From Melastoma dodecandrum (Eukaryota; Streptophyta; Magnoliopsida; Myrtales; Melastomataceae): DNA of 64,000 nucleotides. The translations under genes were made by a program, and so were the position numbers. The stretch spans positions 368,789 to 432,788 of the forward strand of contig JARUPY010000125.1 in assembly GCA_029817715.1 (NCBI GenBank). Direction: 5' to 3'. Below are positions 33,251-45,000 of the stretch, piece by piece (position 1 is the stretch's first letter; each line of letters opens with the position of its first letter). The notes under the pieces are model-generated. The model was not told where the DNA came from and did no database searches. It was given only the letters and a program-made list of their open reading frames with translations.

Positions 33251-35741
33251 AATGCCGAGTTGTCGCCGTGGAGGAAATGTCCCATCTTGGAACCGGAGGT
33301 CACAAAGCCCAAGGTCGGCTACAGTTTTGGAGATCGACACATTATCCAGGAGCAGCAACACCCTCGCCAAGGTATCAGGAAGAAAAAGAGGCTCGAGCCC
33401 GAACATGATCATCTTGGAAGTGGAGATGGGCGCTGGTTGGGCACGATGTCCACGAATGAACCTGCTAAGTTCCCTAAACCACAAGCAAACAACTCGACCG
33501 TCTCCTCCCAGTTTCCTGTGTGCACGAAATCTAATCTTCTGGCTTGGTATCAGGCGGCTGCGCGCACATCCGCATCAGGGGGGGTAGAGGGGAACAACAG
33601 CAGCAACAAATCTGGCTCAACTACCTTCTTGGTCGATTCAAGCACCGAATCTCTCGGTTGCGGGAGGTGTGGACCAATGCTTGTCTTGTTGCAGCCGGGG
33701 TCCCGCGGCACATATGAGCCGGTTCAGTCGGTCAGGCCACTAAAAATAAATGGAAGGGTTAAAGGATCAACTAACGTCTAACGAGGCTCCTTCTTCTAAA
33801 AAAACCACATCTTCCCCGACCCAAACTAAAACAATGTAGAAACCCACGGAAACCCGCCTATGTCCGATATCATCTGCCGTTGTTTGGGCCCGTCACTTTT
33901 GCTAGAGACCATTCATGTTGACTTAATAATTAATATTAATTTTGATTAGGGGAATTTAATCCATGGGCTCGATCCGGCTGGTTTTTTTTAAGGGAGTGGA
34001 TCCTCTCAAAAAGATTTGGACTTTTGGGGGTCCCATTTTCGAACAAAAACCATTTTTGCGTACTTGGACAAATTGCACGTTAATGAACTTGTGAGACGAA
34101 AGAAAACCTTTGTCTATCACAGTATTATTCTTTCAATATTAATTATTTTTCGGGCTAAAACCCAAACATTCTTTTTCAGAGTTATCACGACCCCGTCGTG
34201 GCTTCGTGAGAACAGGCAATTATTGGAAAGGAGAGAAATGGAAGAAGCGTCATTTCGTGGAAAATACGGACCCCCAAATGGAAATAAACTAGCACGTATC
34301 TATCACTCCACCCATCCCCCATTTTATTATATTAAGCCATAACCAAGTGCTGTATCGGTTTTGTTAAAAATCAGGGTGGAAGGGAGCCAGATGCGAGACC
34401 CAGTCAAGTTGGTATATGGGTGGTTAAGGATCGGCCTCTGGAGTAGTAAGCCATAGGCGGAGATTGAAACAAGTCGGATCTCTGCCTCGACGGCCGTATG
34501 CAAGGAACCACCCGGGGCCAACTCCAGTCCCCCGGGATTTGCTCGCCTCTGCCTCAGCGAGAAGCTCCTTCCGGCTTCCAGGCTTACCTTCTCGTCTCCG
34601 CCGCCCTAGCGGGGGCCTCCTCCTTTCTCTTCCTCGATTTAAACTTCCCTGACGTCCTTCTACTCGTGTTCCTCCGGTGGCCTTTGATTTCATCCACCGC
34701 GTCCCAGAATGGGAAAGGGAGAGAGCCGCACCCGCCGGCTAGGCATGGTTCTGGCTCTAGTTTCTCAGGGGAGGAATCAGATTGAAGGCTTAGTCCGAAC
34801 ACTGGAGGCGGAGAGGATGACTGAATGAATTTCATGGCGATGATTCGGGATGATGGTAGCAAGGTAGAGGAGTTAGATGTCTGGTCATGAATGACATGAT
34901 TTAATTCTCAGAAAAAAGTTTTAGAACGTAGAAATTTTAAAAATAATGTTATTAAAATCTTATTTCATGAAATAAGAAATGTGTATTTCTAACAATATTT
35001 GTAATTTTTAATGGATTTGAGGACCAACCACGGTGTTGGGGGGACGAAACTTGATGAGACGTTTACAATGATCAGAACCATAACATCAACACATCACTAA
35101 AAACTTATTAAACTAGAATTGGGGGGATGAGGACGATGATGATGTCTCCTCTCTATTTGCCGCCGACAGACGACGGAACATCGAAGATCGCATTTAATTA
35201 TTATTACTGAAAATTAAAAATGAAGGAGATAAGTTTTCATGATTGGATTTTTGTTTCCTTTCCATTGGTTTTAACTCTGCTCCTCAAATTGAAGGAAGGT
35301 AAAAAAAAAAAAAAAAAATTTAACCCCGTAATTATTTTCACTGACATGATTTGGAGAAAGAAGTTGTGCGGAGTCCACTACACGACAAATCTTGGACCAG
35401 TCAAAAGAGGTGAAGAAGAGCAGTCAGTCCACCGCTCCTAAAAGCACGATTTGTTTATTAAAACTCTAAATTCATTACAAGTGAATTGATTTACGAGGAG
35501 AATACACAGTTAAATTTATTTAATAATTGTTTCAAATTTTCGAATTTGTTTGGTAAAACCCCCTTATTCTTATAGAGGTAAGTGGCCGCAACTTGTTTAT
35601 ATTATTATTTAAAAGCCATTTATAATTTTTTTTTTTTAATTAATTAAGATAAAATTCCACGACTAACTCCACCCTCAACCCAAAACGAGAGATTTAAAAA
35701 GCGATTAATCCGCCCCCGTATGGGAGATAAAATCTGGGGGT
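33251..35741. other. Spacer with a small unassigned ORF
   Basis: 33251-33780 could contain the eroded 3' part of the HD-Zip gene (Ser-rich, Asn-rich stretches such as GNNSSNKSGSTT), but this is uncertain. The minus-strand ORF 34862-34584 (MKFIQSSSPPPVFGLSL.., ..LPFPFWDAVDEIKG..) followed in another frame by a basic segment looks like a small plant protein, which I cannot name. 34870-35700 is AT-rich without signals. Confidence 0.4.
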
Positions 35742-35764
35742 GTCAGTCAGTCAGTCAGTCAGTC
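35742..35764. repeat. GTCA tetranucleotide microsatellite
   Basis: About five to six copies of GTCA in tandem, 40 bp upstream of the VQ-gene ATG. Confidence 0.85.
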
Positions 35765-35805
35765 CACTCCCCCGACCCCAGACCCCGACCACCAACACCT
35801 ACCCA

Positions 35806-36740
35806 ATGGACAAGATCTTTCCCTTTCCTACCTCCGCCTCCGCCACCACAACCACCACCAAGGGGCCATCTCGTACACTTCATCCGTCGGAGGCTCCAAA
35901 TCCGACGGATCGGATTACCTGATGGCACCCTAACAAGCTCTCCCACAAGATCACCAAGCCACCCCTCAAGGAAGCCCCCCTTGGATCCCTCACCCCTGGA
36001 CGACCTACCACCACCCTCCTCCCCCTCCCCTTCAGCACCAGCCCCTCTGTTTACAACATCAACAGAAACGACTTCCGCGACGTCGTCCAGAAGCTCACCG
36101 GTTCCGCCTGCTCACGGACCGTCCCCCCGCCCCCGCCCCTCCCCCTCCCGCCCGATCCCCCCTACCCAAGCTCCCTAGCTCTCGTCTTCACAGGATTCGC
36201 CCTCCCCCCCTTTCTCACCTCAACCCCCGACCTCCTACCCTGCTTATCTGTGCCCCCTCTGCTCCCCTTGCTAGACCGTGCCTCCATCGCCCTCCCTCAA
36301 ACCCTAACCCGGCCTTCTTTCCCAAATACAACTTCTAATTTCACCTTCGGACGGCATTCTCCGTCTTATCCCCGCTCCCGCCTCTTCCGTCCGCCCATGG
36401 GGCTGCGCCGAATCCCCCGTCTCTGCCTACATAGCGCCGCATCAACCCCTAGCTCGATCCCGTCCCTTGACTCCAAGGGCGGCGATCCTTTCCTGGGTTT
36501 CCGTCCCTCGCTATCTCCACGCTGGGTAGTAAATTAAGCCTTCCTCCGTTTCCGGGACCAGGCTCCTCCCTCGGCCCATGGAAGGGGACTCTGTCGTCCC
36601 AGCAGCTGCTGCCTGTGCCGGCTACGATGCCCTTTGGTTGCTCAAGCTCCTCCCCCAATGTCCCCGTACGGACTGAAACCCTCGGGGTTCCTGTTTCTCC
36701 ACGACTTCCCTAGGGATTCCCGCTTTCGCCCTCAAGCCGT
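35806..36740 (+). pseudogene. VQ-motif protein gene, disrupted
   Basis: From ATG 35806 the frame reads MDKIFPFPTS.. to an in-frame TGA at 35920, then continues in the same frame to the diagnostic VQ motif: NINRNDFRDVVQKLTGS (about 36053-36100), fitting FxxhVQxhTG. Downstream, other frames give SSRLHRIRPPPLSHLNPRPP, SPVSAY and SPYGLKPSGFL, which follow the order seen in the VQ11-type subgroup (Pro-rich, about 250 residues). VQ proteins are small cofactors of WRKY transcription factors. One stop and at least two 1-nt shifts break the frame. Whether these are real or sequence errors is open, given similar damage in neighbouring housekeeping genes. Confidence 0.68.
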
Positions 36741-38319
36741 GCCAGTTTCCAGCCCACAAAGCGGAGGGGCTTGAGGCCAACCAGCGCGTAAAAATGGTTC
36801 GACGCTAGTTCTGATTAAATTCCTTGTTACTTCTCTGGTTTGTAGATTTAGTGCTCTTACTTTTGGTGGATATGGAGTAGTCATCTAAGGGGATGCCTCT
36901 GTGTCTTGTACATTTGGCGAGAGTTTGGTTTTAGGATTCCGGTATAGGAGGAGGGGAATGCCAAATTCACTTAGTTGTCGGGATTATTGTAAATTGTTAA
37001 TGGTGATGGGCATGGAGGGATGGATTTTTGGGTTAATTACTGTTCTGTTCTTTCTCAAAACTTGGGAACTCTAAATTGGCGTGTGGACAATCGGTTCTGC
37101 TGGGTGTTCCTCTATCCTGAAATGAAATGCTTTGATTTTATTTACATTGCTGCTTTCTTTTGTTCTTAATGTGTGTAATGTCCTCTGGGTTTTTTTGGGT
37201 TATTGAAGAGATGGTTTGGATCTTCTGCTGTTCATTCTGGGATTTTGATTCTTATGCATGCTTCTGTGCCCCTCCCCACAGGGAGTGGGAATCCAGGGTA
37301 ACATTGATTTGGGTGATGAAGGATGTAATGATTGTGAGGTTCCCACTATTTTGCATAGGATCCTGATCTATTATGCATCTGCTGCTGTACTTCAAAAACA
37401 TTTGGCCCGAATTTTCTGCATCCCCATGGAATGTTATTTCCTCGTTTTATCATCTCCCTGTGTTTAGAATTTCCACACGAATTGACAGTCACACTTCCTC
37501 CCAAACTTTGTAGCAGCTTCCATGGACCTCTCCTGTCTGATTATCACTGAGGATTGCTATAATCTTCCCCTTTTAATTTGGACAGCCTTTTCTTTTCTGG
37601 GGTCTCACTTTGGCTTGATTGAACAGTGGACGATTGATAATCACGATGCCATGATCCTATTTTTGCATTCTGTCCAGCATGTGAGTGTCGTCCAAAAAGC
37701 AGACCCACTTGGTCGAAAAGAACGCGGGGGGCCATTGCTTTTCTAGCAATAAGGACGGCAAGGTAAGATTGATTGGCTTCCTTTTTCTATTTATTTTCTT
37801 TGCGATTTGACTACGGTGAGTGGGTATTTCAACGAGATGATCGTAGACAACCGTACACTGTGACCTCTTTATATGAATTCAAACTCGCAAAAACTGTATA
37901 CAAGTCGTTTTTAAACTCGATACCTTTTGCCGGTACCAACTGGTGTTAGGGTGCAAAGCCTGAGCAATTGTCTCAAACATTTCTTGCCTGCGGAAATCAG
38001 TGGATTGTACAGATGCTCCTGTAAATGTATTGTTCTAACTCCATCGAAGATGGTCTCGGCCATCAACAGTCGCCATAAGAGAGTAACAAGCAAACGAATC
38101 GCATGGGTAAGAGACTAACAGAGACATAATCTTAAAAATCAGCCTCCCAAAAGTAATGAGAACAATTAAGACGAAGAATCGGTTTGACATACTTCTTTCT
38201 CCAAATAAAAAGACAAAAAGATTTTCTTGGAGGACAATGTCGGAATTAAACGAAAAAAAAGAGACATTTTCTTGGAGGACAACGTTCGAATCATAACCGG
38301 CACGGCGGTGGTGCTCCGT
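36741..38319. other. Spacer between the VQ locus and the 14-3-3 gene
   Basis: T-rich, 3'UTR-like DNA at 36800-37250, then unremarkable sequence. No coding exon was recognised. The last about 250 bases are the 14-3-3 3' UTR on the minus strand. Confidence 0.5.
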
Positions 38320-39435
38320 CTACTGCTGTTCCTCGGGCTTGGGGCGCTTCCTTGATCTCATCCGCGCCGTCATCCTGCGTATAAATGACCCCAACAAGTA
38401 TTTGAGATTTTTAGCTGCGATGAGTTTTTTGGCTGTAATGTCATGGAAGGGATAGAAATCGACCTGCATATCGGAGGTCCAACAAGGTGAGGTTGTCGCG
38501 GAGGAGCTGCATGATCAAAGTGCTGTCCTTGTACGACTCCTCCCCAAGGGTATCCAATTCTGCGATAGCTTCATCGAAAGCCTGATGGGTTTGACAGAGA
38601 AAACAATTCACCATCAACCACAGAGAGAGGACCGGGACTAAAATCACATGACAAACATGTGTGTGGACGGGGATTCACCTGCTTGGCGAGACTGCAGGCA
38701 CGATCGGGAGAATTGAGGATCTCATAATAGAAGACCGAGGAAGTTGAGGGGCCAATCCGAGGCGGATCGGGTGAGTCGGGGCCAGCTCCACATTTGCAAT
38801 GTCCTTCAAGACGGAAATTAAGGCACATAAAGGTAACTTCCCGGCACTTCACATTCAAATTCCAGATTCGATACAGGAATCAATACATTGGAAAGGAAAT
38901 CGATAAGAACAATAATGGATCCTGGATTTAGATTCCCCCACCTGAGCAGCCTTGTAGGCGGTGAGAGTGCTCTCGGCGGCCTCCTTCCTCTCGGCGCCAG
39001 CCTTGAACTCGCGAGGTAACGGTGTAATCGCCCTTCATCTTGAGGTAGAAGACCTTGGAGTCGCCAGAGGCGGCAGAGGGGATGAGCCTGGAGTCTAGGA
39101 GCTTGAGGATGCCAGCGCAAATACCGTAGAGCTCTGGTCTCGATCTTGGCCCTGTACTCACGGATGGCAGAGACATGATCCTCGTTGCCACGGGACTCCT
39201 CCTTCTGCTCGATGGAGGAGATGATGCGCCAGGACGCACGTCGGGCGCCGATGACGTTCTTGTAGGCGACGGAGAGGAGGTTGCGCTCCTCAACGGAGAG
39301 CTCGTCGGATTCGGAGGCGGCGGCTGAGACCTTCTCCATGAACTCGACCATCTCCTCGTAGCGCTCGGCCTGCTCGGCGAGCTTGGCCATGTAGACGTTC
39401 TCCTCGCGGGCGGTGGGTGCGGAGGCGGCTGCCAT
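38320..39435 (-). CDS. 14-3-3 protein with several 1-nt frame breaks
   Basis: Four exons by GT-AG sites: 39435-38942, 38803-38679, 38581-38464 and 38374-38320. Sequence is 14-3-3 throughout: [115 protein letters not shown] and an acidic tail ..DEIKEA ending at TAG. The proteins dimerise and bind phosphoserine motifs. At least seven single-base indels (for example after KIET, in KGDY, in LGLA, before WTSD, in the tail) shift the frame, while the encoded residues around them stay perfectly conserved. That pattern fits sequencing error better than decay. It is divergent from RPS6, with 587 bp between the ATGs. Confidence 0.93.
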
Positions 39436-40022
39436 GGCGACGGTTTGGGAGTGGATCCGGTGGGGAGAGACGAAGGGAGGGGGAGGAGATCAGAGGAGAG
39501 GGCGGAGAATAATGGGGGTTTGTTATTGGTGGGGGGGAAGAGAGTTTAAAAGGGGCGATGATTTCGGGGAGATGGAAGGAGGGCCGTTGGATTTTTAATG
39601 GACGGGGAGGGAGTGGCTGGTGGTGAAGAACAGGGAATGGCTGCAGCTGGCAAATAGCTAAAAGCAACCAACCCAACACAAACCCCGGGAACAAAAAAAA
39701 AAGCAGGAAGAGGAGAAGACGGCGAGAGAGTGATCTGGTGTTGGCCGATCCAGGAGAACTCCCGTGCACTGGCGTAGCCTTGTTGGGCTTTTTTCATGCA
39801 TCCAATAAAAGCATTTTGGAAAAAGCAGATGTACCCTCATACCATTATGGGCCCAACATTCGGCCCATAAGGCGGTATCCCATGGACTTCATGTTTGTGG
39901 AAGTATAAAAACCTCGCTTATTCCTCTCGAAACCCTAGCAACCTAAAGCAAACGCCAGACACGACTGCCGCCGCCGTCGCCGTCGCCGTCGCCGCCTCTG
40001 CTGTTACGGCTTCTCCGAGAAA
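39436..40022. promoter_or_regulatory. Shared promoter of 14-3-3 (minus) and RPS6 (plus)
   Basis: Contains site II elements TGGGCC at 39848-39853 and GGCCCA at 39862-39867, TATAAAA at 39904-39910, and the telo-box AAACCCTAG at 39930-39938, all on the RPS6 side within 175 bp of its ATG. The site II plus telo-box pair is the hallmark of plant cytosolic ribosomal-protein promoters. No clear TATA was seen on the 14-3-3 side. Confidence 0.75.
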
Positions 40023-41660
40023 ATGAAGGTGAGCTTCCCCTCCGTGAACCTAGAAAATCTACGACCATGTCATGGAATAGCTCGATTTCCGTTGTTTTCC
40101 GGACGTTTGATCTGGTTGTCGTGTTAATTTGCAGTTCAACATCGCGAATCCAACCACCGGTTGCCAGAAGAAGCTCGAGATCGACGATGATCAAAAGCTG
40201 TGCGTTTCTTTGCTTCAATTTTTTTTCCCTTCCTGTTGGTGGGAAGATCTTGAGTAGAGTAGTCGATGCCGTTTTCTTTGGTTTTGCTTTAGTTCTGTGG
40301 ATTTCTAGCCCTTCTTTTAAGAGAACTTCCTTTCTGGAAATGTAGTCCGAGGAAGTGGATGTCTGGTGCATGGTTGCTTTTTAGGCACTATTGAGGTTTG
40401 GATAAGGGGTCGCGATCATTAATTTGGTTAGTTTGTGGGAGGCGAAATTCCATAGAACTGTTGTGAAGGCAGTCCGTGTCTGAGGTTGATTAAGTCTTTT
40501 ACATTTTACGGTGCAAAGAAGTGGAATTGCTAAATGGAGCTGGTTTACATTTTTGCTTGTTCTAAAACTTTTCTTCCTCGCCTGCTTTTCATCTACTGAT
40601 ATGTTTGCCTGCGGATGTTGATGTTGGTAGTTTTCATTTTGCAGGCGTGCTTTCTTTGACAAGAGAATCTCCCAGGAAGTTTAGTGGTGATGCTTTGGGA
40701 GATGTGAGGCTTTCATATGTTGTTTGATGTTTTATATTTGGATGTATGCTTTCTTTTATTGCCCGTTTGATTTTGTAGTGATTTTTCTTGACAGGAAATT
40801 CAAAGGCTACGTGTTTTAAGATCATGGGTGGCTGTGACAAGCAAGGATTCCCAATGAAGCAGGGAGTTTTTGACCCCTGGCCGTGTCCGCCTGTTGCTCC
40901 ATATGGGGTGATTAGTTTAGAGCTTTTGCATTCCCTTTTGGCGACGAAGAACTTGTTGGATCTCATGTCATGATTTATTGTCAAAGAAAATGGGTGACTG
41001 TCATTTCCAACTTGTGCTGATTGTATTTCTTCCTCTGCCTAATAGGGACTCCTTGCTTCCGTGGATATGGAAGGCGCAATGGAGAGAGGAGGAGGAAGTC
41101 TGTGCGTGGGTGCATTGTCATGCCAAGATCTTTCTGTTCTGAACCTCGTTATTGTGAAGAAAGGTGACAATGAGCTGCCCGGGCTCACAGACACTGAGAA
41201 ACCCAGGATGAGGGGTCCTAAAAGGGCTTCCAAGATTAGGAAGCTCTTCAATCTCTCCAAGGAGGATGATGTCCGCAAGTATGTTAACACCTACAGGAGA
41301 TCTTTCACCACCAAGGCTGGTAATTACTTCTCCACCTCATTCCTCTGTCTGATTCTTCATTTCTCGTGGTGATTGCGCGGAGTGGATCTTGTTCTGACAA
41401 AGTTGCCTTGCTGGTGAGCAGGCAAGAAGGTGAGCAAGGCTCCCAAAATCCAGAGGTTGGTCACTCCTCTGACCCTGCAGAGGAAGAGATCCAGAATTGC
41501 TGAGAAGAAGAAGAGGATCGCCAAGGCCAAGTCTGAGGCTGCCGAGTATCAGAAGCTCCTTGCCACCCGATTGAAGGAGCAGAGGGAGCGCCGCAGTGAG
41601 AGCTTGGCAAAGAAGAGGTCCCGCCTCTCCGCCGCCTCCAAGCCTTCTGTGGCTGCATAA
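40023..41660 (+). CDS. RPS6: 40S ribosomal protein S6 (eS6), with 1-nt insertions
   Basis: Six exons: 40023-40028 (Met-Lys only), 40135-40199, 40645-40703, 40795-40907, 41046-41319 and 41422-41660, GT-AG introns. Sequence: [99 protein letters not shown], and a basic tail with [16 protein letters not shown], the S6-kinase phosphorylation region. It is a component of the 40S subunit regulated by TOR-S6K. Extra single bases at about 40680 (T), 40796 (A), 40814 (T), 40867 (T), 40902 (T) and 41125 (A) break the frame; removing each restores the family sequence. Because it has introns it is not a processed pseudogene. Confidence 0.95.
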
Positions 41661-42086
41661 GGTGTTTTTGCTCGTGAGACAACTTTTGTTAGATGTGCTT
41701 TGGGGACTTGCATGTGGGGGAAACTATTGTGATTTTTTCGAATTTTGGGGACCTGATTATAGTTTATTTGTTTCCATGATGTTTCTTATGTACTATAGTT
41801 TCTGGGTTTAAGATTATTACTCAGTCTCTCCACTCTACACTACATTGGTCGGCGAGGCAAAAAAAAGACACTTAGGCGAGTGTTCTGAATGTAGTTAAGG
41901 TAGAAGAATTGAAGTAGTTTGAAGCTTCTCGTCAGTGACAAGTCGTTTTCTTCTTAATACAATAATAGTGACTGTGGGAAACAAAAATTAGGCCTTCCAT
42001 AGCTGAGAGATGTGTATCAAGAAAACCAATATATTAACTCATAGTTTGAGTCGTGCATGTGGAGATCAACAGGAATAAGTATTCTT
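41661..42086. other. Convergent 3' region between RPS6 and JMJ21
   Basis: T-rich 3' UTR of RPS6 followed by the 3' UTR of the minus-strand JMJ21-like gene. No other feature is visible. Confidence 0.6.
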
Positions 42087-45000
42087 CTAAACGGTTTGCT
42101 CCACTTCTTCCCACGATTGAGCTTGCCTGAGCTCCTTCCAAATGCTGAAAATTGCTCCCCAGAACGTTCTCCTCGTGCAAGATACAATAAAACACCTGCA
42201 TTTCCAGAGACGGATTTTGATTCACGGCAACTTTAAGCGCTAAAGCACAATGTTTTACGATTTTATCAGAAAATGCACGCTTATCCTACTCTGAATGCGT
42301 TGCACCTTAGGCGGGGACTACCATCATGATAGAAATGAACAGAGGGGCAGACATAATATTCTTACTCATAGCTGCTAGGTTGAGTTCCTTTACCAGTACC
42401 CTTCATTGGAAACATATGCTTATTCTTTGCTCAGTTATTATCTCTTGCCTCAAGTTACATAAAATCATCTAGAAAGCAGACAAGATTGCTACTTGAAATA
42501 GCCTCTACCCCAGTAGGAGTATACATAGCCAGGGAACCCCATTTTTTAATTGGCTAGAGCATCATATTCCAGAACAGGGAAGTTTCATCATTGTCAACTC
42601 TTCTAAAAATTTTACCACAACTATGAACTTATGCCCATGTTTTTAGGATGGGAACAGAGAGACATAACTCCTTTAAGAAGAAAATGAAGGGAATGCAACT
42701 CACATGGCACGGTAGGATAGACGCCGATATTTTACATCTTCCTCCAACCCATTTGTAAATTATAGGTCTAAGCAAGGGAAGCTTATAGCTTTGGAGAAAC
42801 TGTTTCAAGAGACTAGCATCGCCCCTGAATATATCCAGGTGTATGGGAATAAGATCATAGAGAGGATCGCCTGCAATGAATTAGAATATGCTCAGGTGTA
42901 TTAAAAATCAGAGATCGGCTTTGCCACAGTAAATCACACGTCGTTGCGTAGTTATACCCAAGTTGCCGTGTAGCAACATAAAAGGAATTTTTATCTAGCA
43001 GTAAACAAAGATTTGTGACGTCTTTCATAGTACTAGTGGGTTGATGAGACAAATCTACTACCTGCGGTTCAAGTTTTCTCTTAGTAAAGCTACATGCACG
43101 GAGGACTGGACAAGACAATGATTTATTAGATCACAACTCCACTATCCTTGGCAGGTTTTATCCACATTATGATTATTCAAGTTTCTCTAACAGTATTATT
43201 TTGAGGAATATTTACTTAAAAAAAACAAAATTTCAAACAGCCATGTCCTTGGTTCAAAAGAAAAGGAAATGAAAGAGTGATAAGGAGATAAAACAAAGTG
43301 GAACACCTATAAAGATAAAACAGACTGACCGACAGAAAGATCGCTAAAATCGATAATGTGACTCGGACGCCACAGTGATCCACGTTCATCCTTATCACCG
43401 TTGTCAGATATCGAGGCCATATTGCCCGCATCCCCATTACAACAAGTGTGTTTGGAACAAGGTTCCATGTGGAGTATTGTCGTCCCAGTTATTGTCTGTG
43501 TGTATTCCAGGATGGCTTCCAGTCAATCCTGGAGAAGTCAATTATCCTACAAGCAGAAATGTGATTTACAGACATGTTAAAGAACACAAGCTATGAGATT
43601 GTAAAGCAAATTTCTCGCTATAATACCAAAAAAAATAATGTTACAATTGTATCAATGTCTAGAAACCCTCAGGTGTTTGAAGTTGAAACAAAAACAGAAA
43701 ACTTAGATAATCAAGGTGATAGTTTTACAATGTTATTGACCAAAGAAAGCAATGTGTGCTGCCACCTAATTGCCATCGTCGGGTGTAAAGGGTGGTGGTG
43801 AGTCAGTCCGTTAATGAAAGGTAACTGAATCAAAACTGAGACAGACCATGATTGCTTTATCAAAACAAAGAACATTATGATCCCTACCTTGGATGGAAAA
43901 ATAGTAATTTCATGTAGGGTCATCCTGCAATGTACTCATCTAACCTTTTGGATCAGATGCGCTAGGGATCGGATGACCCCTCAGCAAAATTTGGAAGCAT
44001 GGGTAGATAAAATTAAAAGGTAGCATAATTATAAACATTGCCAGGAAACACCACGATGCTACAATATATGAATGAAAAAAATGGCGGATGACCTCTGAGA
44101 ACCACCACTAAGAATATCTAAAAATAGTTCATCAACTGAATTTCTAGATGATCTTTTTCTCTCTTGCTGGTTAACATCTAACTATTTTCGGAATATATCC
44201 ATACCATTGGTTTCAGTCTGAGTGATACATCAACCTTTTTCTTGCTTAGGGTCCTAAAAAAAGATGTCCTCATTCTGGAGAATGCTTCTATTCCCATAGA
44301 ATGAACCTGATTATGATGGTTATCATCCTGTGACTCCTCTGGTATTGAGGAAATTTAAAAAAAGAGCTCTGATTTTAGAGCTGGTAGAGGCAAAGAGATG
44401 AAAGATCATGAAGCCGTTTCTCCGTAAAAATGAGGAAATAAAATGAGCCTTTCTTCCCCATGACAAATAGTATCTCTCCTGCAAGGTAGAGAGAGCCAGA
44501 ATTACAAAGACGGGAATTTTAGCAAATAGAATGTAATTTAAATTTCAAAATATGCAGGTTGTGTACTCACAACTCAGTCAAATATTTTTCCTTTGTTGCA
44601 TCTTTTTAGTTATAACATAGGGCCATATTCTGGGATTTTGATGGGTACAACTTGATTCATCCACAGGCCAATTTCGGCTCTCTTATATTCGATGCAGTTT
44701 CTTATCCCATATACTTATAGGCCAAAACCATCTTCCGAGCATTTTTCCGGGGAATCAAACAAATGCCTGTGTATATATATCAGGCCACTTCTCATTTCCA
44801 TCCCAAGGCTCCAACGATGTAAGAACCATATCCTCAATGTAAAAAGGATCCCACTAGCCAAAATCGTCAGGACATAATATCTCAAACGGAAAGCCAAGTT
44901 TAGCCAACAACAGGTAGAATTCAAGCGTGCAAATTATAAGAAATAAGTTTATCAGTATAGACCACATGAAACAGGGCAGGAAGCACTTGAAGTAGTACCT

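Noticed and set aside
40023..41660. RPS6 as a processed pseudogene
   Set aside because: Introns are present with correct splice sites and a typical ribosomal-protein promoter is upstream.
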